The position numbers were made by a program, and so were the translations under genes. Below the pieces are notes generated by a model that had not been told where the DNA came from, searched no databases, and was given only the letters and a program-made list of their open reading frames with translations. A stretch of DNA of 5,153 nt from a bacterium (GTDB lineage: Bacteria > UBA9089), in contig DNCN01000022.1 in assembly GCA_003485015.1 (NCBI GenBank), positions 1 through 5,153 of the forward strand. The letters run 5' to 3'. Positions 1 to 5,153 of the stretch are shown here, piece by piece. How positions within the stretch are numbered: the stretch's first letter is position 1; each line of letters begins with the position of its first letter.

Positions 1-2187
1 GTAACTGCAGTTATAGCAGCTTTAGCAGGATTATATTTAGCTTGGAAGGTTAATCTATTTGGAATCCGTGATGTTGTTCAAGCGGTCACCGATTTGCTCA
101 TTGCCCGCTTCATTGCCCTCAAGATAAAGATTGTTGACATATTTGAGCGATGGATAGTTCCAGCTTTTGACCTGCTCAAGCTCGTCTGGAAGGGTGTAGT
201 CTCGGATGTAGTTACTACTGCAACCTTCTTAAAAGATTGCTTTACAAAGGTTCTTGATTGGGTGAAAGGTTTCTTTGGTGGTATAGCCCAGACGATTGAA
301 GAGCTTAAAACTCGCTTAGGCATATTCAGAAAATCGGAAGAGGCTGAACTTAAGAAGGCTGCTGAATCGAGAAAAGGTATAGCAGATTATATAAAGAGAA
401 TCTCTAAAGAAGAGGTTGACTTTCAGATAGATCAGCTTACAAAGTTATCTCAGATAAGGACGCTATCATTGAAAGACCACGAGGCAATTCAACTTCGTTT
501 AAGAGAACTCTTCCGAGAGAGGAAGGCGATAGCAGCCGAAGAAGTGCAGACAGCAGAGGCTACTAAAGAGAAAAAGAAAAAGATCCAGGCTGATGAGTTA
601 GCTGGGATCAAAGCTGTTAGTGATGAAGCTAAACGGATAGCTGAGGACAAGAAGAGAGTTGAAAAAGAGCTTATAGATTATGTAACCGCCTTAGAGAAGA
701 CAGACTTTGAAAGAAGGCTATTAAATCTAAGGGCAGAATACGAAGCAAAAAAGAAAGTTGTGGGGGATTCTGCTAACCTTAGAACATGGTTGGCTGAAGA
801 AGAGAAGAAGATTGAGGACGAGAGGACTAAGCTTGTTTTAGAAGTTGTAGCACTTGAAAGGGGTGAACTAACCAAGACAGCTGCTCAAGAGCTGGCCCAG
901 ACACAAGAACGTTTAGAAGCTCTTAGACTACTCTGGGGCGAAAGAGCGAAGGAAGTTCCAGAGTATTTAAGTCTACTAAAAGATCAACGTGACCTACACG
1001 AACAGGTCGGGAAAGCTGAAGAAGATTGGACTCGTAGGGCGACAGAATTAAAGATGACTTCCTTTGAACAGAGGAAGGAAGCTTTAAGAAGAGAATATGA
1101 AGCAGAGATAGCCAGAATTGGTGAGTCCGAAGAAATAAAGAAAGCTTATTTAGTTTTAGAGGCTGAAATTGAAAAGGAAAGACTAGCCTATATTCAAGAA
1201 ACTGAGAATATTATAAGAGGTGAAAAAGAGCTAACGAGATTACAAGAGAAGGCGGCTATCGAAGAAAAATTAGCAGAGTATGAACTAGAATGGGGTAAAA
1301 GAGCTGAAGAGATCGAAGATTATAGAAGGTTACAGGAACAGAAGAATGCAATCGACCTCGAAAGAAAGACAGCGGAAGAGGAAATCAGGGCTTATAAAGA
1401 AGAATGGGCGATGACGGACTATGAGCGCCAAGTTAAAGAAATTGAAGATCTTGCCACACATTATCAAACTATATTAGGTCTTGATCAACAATATGTTGAA
1501 GATTGGAAGGCTCTAAAGCTCGCTCAGTTAGAGGCGACTATGACCCTTGATCAACAACTCACTGACGTTACCTCAATTGCGGCAAAAAAATTTACACAGA
1601 AGTGGGGGGAAGCTGGGAAGACAGTAGCTAACATCACTTCAGCCACAGCTAACGCAATAGGCGAAATGTATGGGGCTGCCTTTGAAACGATTATAACTGG
1701 TTCTGGAGACTTCTCGAAAAAGCTTGAGAAGATCTGGGAAAATCTTAAGACAGCAGTTATCAGATATGTTACCGAGATGATTGTCAAGATGATCGCTCTT
1801 AAGATTTTAAAAACCGCCTTAGGTATTCCGTTCGAGGAAGGTGGAGAGATTGGACCAGGTGGTAAGATTAGACCTCTTCCTACCCCTATGCAGGCTGGAG
1901 GGATCATAACTAAAGGCGTGGTTCCTGCGATCCTTCATCCGGGTGAGGTAGTTTTGCCTAGAGCAAAAGTTGGTGAATACTTCGGCGAAATGGCCGAGAG
2001 GCTATTTGATAGACTTCCTCTATCCCCACCAGCAGCCCAACCGATTGTATCACCGGTTGCGCCAGTTACGGTGAATGTAACTATCGAAGGCGGGCTAATT
2101 GACGATCCAGTTGTTTGTGATAGGATATATAGAGAAGGGATAAGGGACGCAATCCTTCGGGATGAAGAAAGGATGGCACTAAGGTGA
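1..2187 (+). CDS. Phage tail tape-measure protein, C-terminal part (5' end outside window)
   Basis: The frame is open from the first base, so the gene starts upstream; the first possible start inside the window, a TTG at 94, is not a real start. The 728 residues visible begin with hydrophobic helices (residues 1-22, then about 32-95). They continue as a very long Glu/Lys/Arg-rich coiled coil (about 110-515) containing a 119-residue repeat. Next come an Ala/Thr-rich helical stretch and a hydrophobic helix (about 587-608). A Gly/Pro-rich linker follows, then the segment MQAGG ... PAILHPGEVVLPRAK (HPGE at residues 646-649), a hallmark of tape-measure C-termini. Known role of the family: it occupies the tail tube lumen, fixes tail length and is ejected ahead of the DNA. 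No peptidase or lysozyme motif is visible in this part. It overlaps the next gene by 4 bases, implying translational coupling. Confidence 0.9.
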   Translation, partial: VTAVIAALAGLYLAWKVNLFGIRDVVQAVTDLLIARFIALKIKIVDIFERWIVPAFDLLKLVWKGVVSDVVTTATFLKDCFTKVLDWVKGFFGGIAQTIEELKTRLGIFRKSEEAELKKAAESRKGIADYIKRISKEEVDFQIDQLTKLSQIRTLSLKDHEAIQLRLRELFRERKAIAAEEVQTAEATKEKKKKIQADELAGIKAVSDEAKRIAEDKKRVEKELIDYVTALEKTDFERRLLNLRAEYEAKKKVVGDSANLRTWLAEEEKKIEDERTKLVLEVVALERGELTKTAAQELAQTQERLEALRLLWGERAKEVPEYLSLLKDQRDLHEQVGKAEEDWTRRATELKMTSFEQRKEALRREYEAEIARIGESEEIKKAYLVLEAEIEKERLAYIQETENIIRGEKELTRLQEKAAIEEKLAEYELEWGKRAEEIEDYRRLQEQKNAIDLERKTAEEEIRAYKEEWAMTDYERQVKEIEDLATHYQTILGLDQQYVEDWKALKLAQLEATMTLDQQLTDVTSIAAKKFTQKWGEAGKTVANITSATANAIGEMYGAAFETIITGSGDFSKKLEKIWENLKTAVIRYVTEMIVKMIALKILKTALGIPFEEGGEIGPGGKIRPLPTPMQAGGIITKGVVPAILHPGEVVLPRAKVGEYFGEMAERLFDRLPLSPPAAQPIVSPVAPVTVNVTIEGGLIDDPVVCDRIYREGIRDAILRDEERMALR
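700..1542 (+). repeat. 119-residue (357-base) repeat in the tape measure, two copies plus a partial third
   Basis: Units begin at 700, 1057 and 1414, exactly 357 bases apart. Each opens with T-[DS]-[FY]-E-[RQ] (TDFERR, TSFEQR, TDYERQ). The first two continue with LRxEYE, a Gly-x-Ser turn and an IExER helix. The second landmark, WG-[EK]-RA-x-E-[VI]-x-[ED]-Y, lies at 934 and 1291, also 357 bases apart. The third copy covers only about 43 residues before the sequence passes into the C-terminal helical region. The copies have diverged at nucleotide level, so the duplication is old. A helix of 119 residues would span roughly 18 nm, so copy number could directly change tail length; that is inference. 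Confidence 0.85.
2169..2173 (+). promoter_or_regulatory. Ribosome binding site for the 2184 gene
   Basis: AAGGA lies inside the end of the tape-measure gene with 10 bases to the GTG at 2184. It supports the GTG start in the GTGA overlap, although the spacing is slightly long and coupling from the upstream gene probably contributes. Confidence 0.5.
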
Positions 2188-2579
2188 CACCTTGGGAGCA
2201 AGACTCACCCAGAATTGATTACTATCAGTGCGAAATTGCGCCGATTAAAGTAATTAACTTTGTTGAAGTTTCTCAACGAATGGAATTACTCGCTGGAAAT
2301 GTTAGGCATTACGTGAAGGGGTTTAGAGTATCATGTAGTCTAAGTTTTCCCAGGGGTCGGGCAATTTCTACTAGCCAGGTGAATACACTACTGAATATCC
2401 TATCGAAAAAAGCAATCTTCTCTCTCTGTCCTTGGCCTTTCTCAAAACCTGATTTGAGCTATCGGGTGAAATGGGTAGGAGGATGGGACTTCAGTCCTAT
2501 CGAAGGTGCTGACCTTAAGCTATGGACTGGAAGCATTAAGCTGGAGGGAGTCGATATTTTGGATCAAGCGACTTATTGA
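2184..2579 (+). CDS. Small tail protein between tape measure and hub (possible distal-tail/tail-tip component)
   Basis: This is a 131-residue protein starting at GTG in a GTGA overlap with the tape-measure stop. I do not recognise a specific family from sequence alone. It looks compact and beta-rich, with no signal peptide or membrane segment. A hydrophobic/aromatic stretch (KKAIFSLCPWPF, about residues 75-86) is followed by alternating strands around YRVKWVGGW and LWTGSIKLEG. In siphophage gene order, the gene after the tape measure commonly encodes the distal-tail (Dit) protein that joins tube and hub. At 131 residues this is shorter than typical Dit proteins (usually 200 or more), so it could be only a Dit core or another tail-tip or tail-completion protein. 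The role is inferred from position, fold impression and the tightly packed operon. Confidence 0.85.
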   Translation: MTPWEQDSPRIDYYQCEIAPIKVINFVEVSQRMELLAGNVRHYVKGFRVSCSLSFPRGRAISTSQVNTLLNILSKKAIFSLCPWPFSKPDLSYRVKWVGGWDFSPIEGADLKLWTGSIKLEGVDILDQATY

Positions 2580-2583
2580 AAAA

Positions 2584-2591
2584 AAAGGAGG
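2584..2591 (+). promoter_or_regulatory. Strong Shine-Dalgarno deciding the start at 2600
   Basis: AAAGGAGG sits 8 bases before ATG 2600. It lies just after the stop of the preceding gene, in an A-rich context (eight A residues at 2579-2586). This is the strongest ribosome binding site in the window. It argues that translation starts at ATG 2600 rather than at the in-frame TTG at 2576, which overlaps the previous stop and has no comparable site. Confidence 0.85.
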
Positions 2592-2599
2592 CCGAAGAT

Positions 2600-3070
2600 A
2601 TGGCTGAAGGATTGACAATAAAAGGAACTTTCACGGGACTTGTAACCTCTTCTACGGGAGAGGTTTTAAATGTAGTCTCACAAGAGAATCATATCACTAC
2701 TCTAGGCTGGGATAATATCTGTGACGTGATTGGACAAGTGCCTCAACCTGGTCCTATCACACATCTTGGGATCGGTTGGGGGGCGGGAGCTACTACGCCA
2801 TTTAATCCCGGCCAGACTGATCTTCAGGGAGCAAACACATCAAGAAAGTCCTGCAGTTACACTCATGCTGCGGGAACTACTACTTTCTTCTTGGAAGCTG
2901 TTTGGGGTGTGAATGAACCTTCTGCTACTTCAATTACGATTGAAGAAGGTGGAACATTCCTTCAGGCTGTTGGGGGCACTATGGTCTCTCGAAGTGTTTT
3001 AGCGGCTACAACAAAAGACCCGTCCCAATATTATACCCTTAGATGGAGTTTTGAACTGGGGACAGCGTAA
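2600..3070 (+). CDS. Phage structural protein, probably tail-tip or tail-fibre-like
   Basis: This is a 156-residue protein; the start is ATG 2600 because of the ideal Shine-Dalgarno 8 bases upstream. It is rich in Gly, Thr and Ser and appears all-beta. The order of short motifs resembles small phage virion proteins often annotated as tail fibre or tail-tip proteins. An N-terminal strand pair ends in NHITTLGWDNI (about residues 31-41). Then come HLGIGWGAGATTP (about 56-68), a variable middle, SITIEEGGTFL, a MVSRS strand and a C-terminal YTLRWSFEL strand. This resemblance is from memory of family patterns, not a search. No catalytic motif, signal peptide or coiled coil is seen. Its stop TAA overlaps the next ATG by one base (TAATG), so the two are likely translationally coupled. 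The separate strong ribosome site suggests higher copy number than its neighbours, fitting a multi-copy virion part. Confidence 0.85.
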   Translation: MAEGLTIKGTFTGLVTSSTGEVLNVVSQENHITTLGWDNICDVIGQVPQPGPITHLGIGWGAGATTPFNPGQTDLQGANTSRKSCSYTHAAGTTTFFLEAVWGVNEPSATSITIEEGGTFLQAVGGTMVSRSVLAATTKDPSQYYTLRWSFELGTA

Positions 3071-3780
3071 TGTTAAGAAATACCGCTTACTGGGGACAAC
3101 TTCCCTGGAACGCCTGTATGTGGTCAAGCGGGGCTGCGTTAGCTAAAGAAGAGAGAGAATCTCTTCCCCTTGGCCATATCGATAGTCCTATCTTTGACGG
3201 GCTTGATAAGATGAAGGTTAAGGATACTGGGCAGTTATCTCTATTTACTGGATATATTGAAGAGCTTGTAGTAAAAGATGAGTTTGTGGTCTTCCACAGC
3301 GGTCTATCAGTAAAAGAAAAGGTAACAGTCAGGGAAAGACATGTCCCTATTTCTGATGGCTTGGATAAGTTTAAGATAAAAGAATTTCCTCTCGTAATAC
3401 TTTTATTCAACGAGGTAATAGAGAAGATTTGGATAAAAGAAAGAAAGATGAGGATAGATCAATTTGTTTATGAGCCTACGGGAGACTTCATAGAGCAAGA
3501 GGAGAAACAGGTTGCTCTTCCAATCTTTAAAGTATATATAACTATAGAAGGACAAAAGATAGACATAACGGACGATATTGTCTCTATATCTACAATAGAT
3601 AAAGAGTTACCTATGCGATTGGGGGCTTCTCATTCACTTGTCTCATCAGACGTAACTATAACCTTGAAGAATGACGATGGAAGGTATTCAGAGAGAAGGG
3701 ATGGGTCTATCTTTTATCGTAAAGAATACTTAGGTGCTCCTATCGAAGTCTGGGCAGGATTTAGAATAGAGGATACATAG
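3070..3780 (+). CDS. Tail hub/baseplate protein, N-terminal portion ending at an in-frame TAG
   Basis: This frame encodes 236 residues from the ATG in the TAATG overlap; a weak GGGG lies 8 bases upstream. Residues 43-124 hold five degenerate units of about 18 residues. Residues 152-236 match the start of a tail-hub type beta domain. It begins VYITIEGQKIDITDDIVSIS, then has VTITLKNDDGRYS, a short Arg/Tyr-rich turn, and APIEVWAGF. In phage hub proteins the sequence [ID]-x-TDD-V ... L-x-N-x-DG-[RK]-[YF]-S ... P-[VI]-x-[VI]-x-x-G is normally followed at once by a 'F-x-G-x-I' strand and more of the barrel. Here the chain stops six residues after AGF with TAG, so the domain is incomplete. The next frame is in the same phase and carries the likely continuation. 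The protein is therefore either half of a split hub, or the N-terminal part of a single protein of at least 694 residues made by reading through the TAG. Confidence 0.8.
   Translation: MLRNTAYWGQLPWNACMWSSGAALAKEERESLPLGHIDSPIFDGLDKMKVKDTGQLSLFTGYIEELVVKDEFVVFHSGLSVKEKVTVRERHVPISDGLDKFKIKEFPLVILLFNEVIEKIWIKERKMRIDQFVYEPTGDFIEQEEKQVALPIFKVYITIEGQKIDITDDIVSISTIDKELPMRLGASHSLVSSDVTITLKNDDGRYSERRDGSIFYRKEYLGAPIEVWAGFRIEDT
3196..3441 (+). repeat. Five tandem degenerate ~18-residue units in the hub N-terminal region
   Basis: Units in the encoded protein are DGLDKMKVKD (residue 43), GYIEELVVKD (61), SVKEKVTVRE (80), DGLDKFKIKE (96) and EVIEKIWIKE (115). Spacings are 18, 19, 16 and 19 residues. The shared pattern is hydrophobic-[DE]-[KE]-hydrophobic-x-[VI]-[KR]-[DE], joined by variable linkers. 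The first and fourth units are nearly identical. The alternating hydrophobic/charged pattern suggests a stack of short beta strands. Function is unknown. Confidence 0.7.
3768..3773 (+). promoter_or_regulatory. Possible ribosome binding site for an independent start at 3781
   Basis: AGAGGA lies 7 bases before the ATG at 3781, inside the end of the preceding frame. It makes separate translation of the downstream frame plausible. However, AG-rich sequence is common in these genes (AGA arginine codons, Glu/Lys content), so it may be coincidental. Confidence 0.5.
3778..3780 (+). other. In-frame TAG joining two same-phase frames
   Basis: The frames 3070-3780 and 3781->5153 share the same phase, with only this TAG between them; the next codon is ATG. 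It falls between the first part of the hub domain (ending AGFRIEDT) and the beta-helix insertion (starting MIYNVGSG). None of the other three complete genes in the window ends in TAG (stops are TGA, TGA and TAA). Possible meanings are a true stop with restart, readthrough, a recoded sense codon, or a point mutation or sequencing error. Confidence 0.9.
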
Positions 3781-4830
3781 ATGATCTATAATGTTGGTTC
3801 AGGACATCCCTATAGTACAATCCAAGACGCTTTCAATGCCTTAATGGCTGATTATGGTGGTGTTAGCATAAATGAGCCGATTGAAGTCAGGGTTTACCCT
3901 GGATATTATTATGAGCAAGATTTAAGTCTTGCTAATATCTACGGGTGGGCTCAGTCCCCGGTTTTGATTCAAGCTTTGGGAGATGTTACAATTGAATTCT
4001 ATTATATGATGTATCCTAATACTTTTTATCACTGCAAGCAAATTAAGTTTAAGGGATTTAAATTGAAGATCAGTCCTTTTAGTAATATCCCATTTTATAT
4101 GATCACTCTTAAAGATTGTCATGGGTTTGTTTTTGAAGATCTTCAATTTACGCCTCAGTTTTCTATTGAGACATCCCCTGAAATGGAGCATCCCATATAT
4201 TCTTTCGTAGGGGAAGCTAAAATATCCGATGTAACTTTTCGCCGGATACTTGCCCCTACCGCTATCTTCTTTTCTGCGCCGTATGCCGAAGCAGTAAGGA
4301 TAAAGGTGGATCAAGTCTCTTGTTTCTGCCGTAAATATGGCACGCCCCCTAATCCCAGTTGTTGCTTCGAATATCACGGATATTTAGAAATAGATATCAG
4401 AAATTCAGTATTCCTCAGCGACTATGAGATTTTTTATGCTCTAACTGGGAACACTTTACTTGACCTTTCTAGTGATTATAATGTCTTTTATTCTCGTGGC
4501 CCTCGTCTTGCCAGAGTCTGGGATTCTGACCAAGGCGCTATGATTGATATTACCAGCGCTGACCAATGGCGTTCCTTCTTTAAGTCAGACGGTGGTTCTG
4601 CTTTCTCTGATCCGCTTTTCGTTGCAGATGAGGATCTTCATCTTAAAAGCAGGACAGGAACTTTTAAGACTGGATCATGGCAGAGACACCAAGAACATTC
4701 GCCGGGTATCGATCGAGCTGATCCTACTCTGACAAATGAACTTGAGCCATGGCCGAGAGGTAAACGGCGAAATGCGGGGTTTTATGGGGGGACAATAGAG
4801 GCGTCTAAAAGTATGCCCGAACCCGAACCT
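3781..4830 (+). other. Beta-helix cassette inserted within the hub domain
   Basis: This marks the inserted module by itself: from the ATG after the TAG to the end of the PEPEP linker. Its two ends carry the start and finish signatures of a complete beta-helix module, so it is a whole domain rather than a fragment. Arginine codons inside are 9 CGN to 7 AGA/AGG. The flanking hub pieces (3070-3777 and 4831-5153) together use 3 CGN to 15 AGA/AGG. The numbers are small, but this supports a different origin for the cassette. No intein, intron or transposon boundary motif is visible at either edge. Confidence 0.65.
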
Positions 4831-5153
4831 GCTGATATTTACCTCTTATGCGGAAGGTTCAATTTGATGAATGTAGATATCTTGCCAAGTCAAGCTCAAG
4901 CGAGAGCCTATGCTATGGATGCTGTTAGGACACAAATCGAAAGAGTGGTGGGAAAGCGTAAGCCTGATGGAACGGAAGATCCTTTGGTTTATGAGAATAT
5001 ATCATTTAAAAACGTTGTTCAAAACCTCTTGACTCAATATGGGGGCTTTCCATCTACAAATATAATTATCGAGGACATTCCACTAACTTTTAGCAGAATT
5101 GTTTTTGCTGAAACTTCAATCGCTGATTGTCTTTCTAAGTTGGCTGAAGTAGG
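3781..5153 (+). CDS. Beta-helix domain fused to tail-hub continuation (3' end outside window)
   Basis: The frame is open from ATG 3781 to the window edge, 457 complete codons, so the gene continues outside. Residues 1-346 form a right-handed beta-helix (pectate-lyase-like) module. It starts with VGSGHPYSTIQDAF, then V-x-VYPG-x-YYE, then coils of alternating strands, then SDYNVFYS and DPLFVADEDLHLKS. It closes with SPGID and NAGFYGGTIEASKS, the usual ending of such modules in secreted proteins (SPAID ... NMGAYGGT). A Pro/Glu linker (PEPEP) leads to residues 352-457: DIYLLCGRF, a helical stretch, ENISFKNVVQNLLTQYGG, then TFSRIVFAETSIADCLSKLAEV. This matches the order of the later part of phage hub proteins. 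There is no signal peptide, as expected for a virion part. The inferred role is a hub displaying a glycan-binding or glycan-degrading beta-helix; no catalytic residues could be assigned. A Cys cluster (CFC at 181-183, CC at 194-195) is unusual for a virion protein made in the cytoplasm. Confidence 0.88.
   Translation, partial: MIYNVGSGHPYSTIQDAFNALMADYGGVSINEPIEVRVYPGYYYEQDLSLANIYGWAQSPVLIQALGDVTIEFYYMMYPNTFYHCKQIKFKGFKLKISPFSNIPFYMITLKDCHGFVFEDLQFTPQFSIETSPEMEHPIYSFVGEAKISDVTFRRILAPTAIFFSAPYAEAVRIKVDQVSCFCRKYGTPPNPSCCFEYHGYLEIDIRNSVFLSDYEIFYALTGNTLLDLSSDYNVFYSRGPRLARVWDSDQGAMIDITSADQWRSFFKSDGGSAFSDPLFVADEDLHLKSRTGTFKTGSWQRHQEHSPGIDRADPTLTNELEPWPRGKRRNAGFYGGTIEASKSMPEPEPADIYLLCGRFNLMNVDILPSQAQARAYAMDAVRTQIERVVGKRKPDGTEDPLVYENISFKNVVQNLLTQYGGFPSTNIIIEDIPLTFSRIVFAETSIADCLSKLAEV

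Noticed and set aside
94..96. TTG as the start of the first gene
   Set aside because: The frame is open through position 1 with typical tape-measure hydrophobic helix sequence upstream (VTAVIAALAGLYLAW), so the gene is simply cut by the window edge.
1551..2201. Minus-strand open frames opposite the tape-measure C-terminus
   Set aside because: They mirror a strongly identified coding region and lack ribosome sites or recognisable protein features.
2579..2586. Run of eight A as a programmed frameshift site
   Set aside because: The run begins with the last base of the TGA stop, so ribosomes would terminate before reaching it. It is better explained as the A-rich lead into the Shine-Dalgarno.
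3922..4377. 151-residue open frame on the minus strand
   Set aside because: It lies entirely opposite the beta-helix coding frame, whose family signatures are clear. It has no recognisable domain and would be the only minus-strand gene in a compact + strand operon.
4544..4732. 62-residue + strand frame inside the downstream gene
   Set aside because: It is out of phase with the DPLFVADEDLHLKS and SPGID segments of the real beta-helix frame, so it is a shadow.
3781..4830. Intein or self-splicing intron inserted in the hub gene
   Set aside because: There is no Cys/Ser at the left edge, no terminal His-Asn followed by Cys/Ser/Thr at the right edge, and no homing endonuclease motif. The insert is a coding beta-helix domain in frame with both sides apart from the TAG.
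1..5153. Genome-wide TAG-to-glutamine recoding
   Set aside because: Only one in-frame TAG is present across about 1,700 codons of structural genes, far fewer than expected in phages using that code. Rare recoding such as pyrrolysine is not excluded.

Overview
The window is a piece of the late structural (tail) module of a tailed phage or provirus, read entirely on the + strand. It holds five open frames packed with no intergenic space: neighbouring frames overlap by 4 or 1 bases, or are separated by less than 25 bases or by a single codon. The clearest identification is the first gene, a tail tape-measure protein with a long charged coiled coil and the classic C-terminal Ala-Gly-Gly ... His-Pro-Gly-Glu segment. 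The host cannot be named. Good Shine-Dalgarno sites, a preference for AGA/AGG arginine codons in most genes, and moderate to low G+C are compatible with many bacteria or archaea.

Layout: 1-2187 is the C-terminal 728 residues of the tape measure (5' end outside the window). 2184-2579 is a 131-residue protein in the position where a distal-tail protein usually sits. 2600-3070 is a 156-residue beta-rich structural protein behind an excellent ribosome binding site. 3070-3780 is a 236-residue protein made of a novel-looking repeat region followed by the first strands of a tail-hub (baseplate/Tal-type) domain. 3781 to the window end is a long open frame that runs off the edge. It begins with a complete right-handed beta-helix module and continues with what looks like the rest of the hub domain.

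The most interesting point is the last junction. The two frames at 3070-3780 and 3781->5153 are in the same reading frame, separated by one TAG codon directly followed by ATG. The hub domain appears to start before the TAG and resume about 350 codons later, after the beta-helix. This looks like a beta-helix cassette inserted in a loop of a tail hub, with an amber codon exactly at its left edge. It may be a split hub, amber readthrough, a TAG-recoding host (for example pyrrolysine), or a sequencing or mutational nonsense change. The beta-helix also differs from its flanks in arginine codon choice, which fits separate acquisition.

Together the genes would build the distal tail. The tape measure sets tail length and fills the tube, the two small proteins probably belong to the tail tip, and the hub closes the tube and displays the beta-helix, presumably towards the host surface. 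No RNA gene, CRISPR array, insertion sequence, terminator or minus-strand gene was seen.
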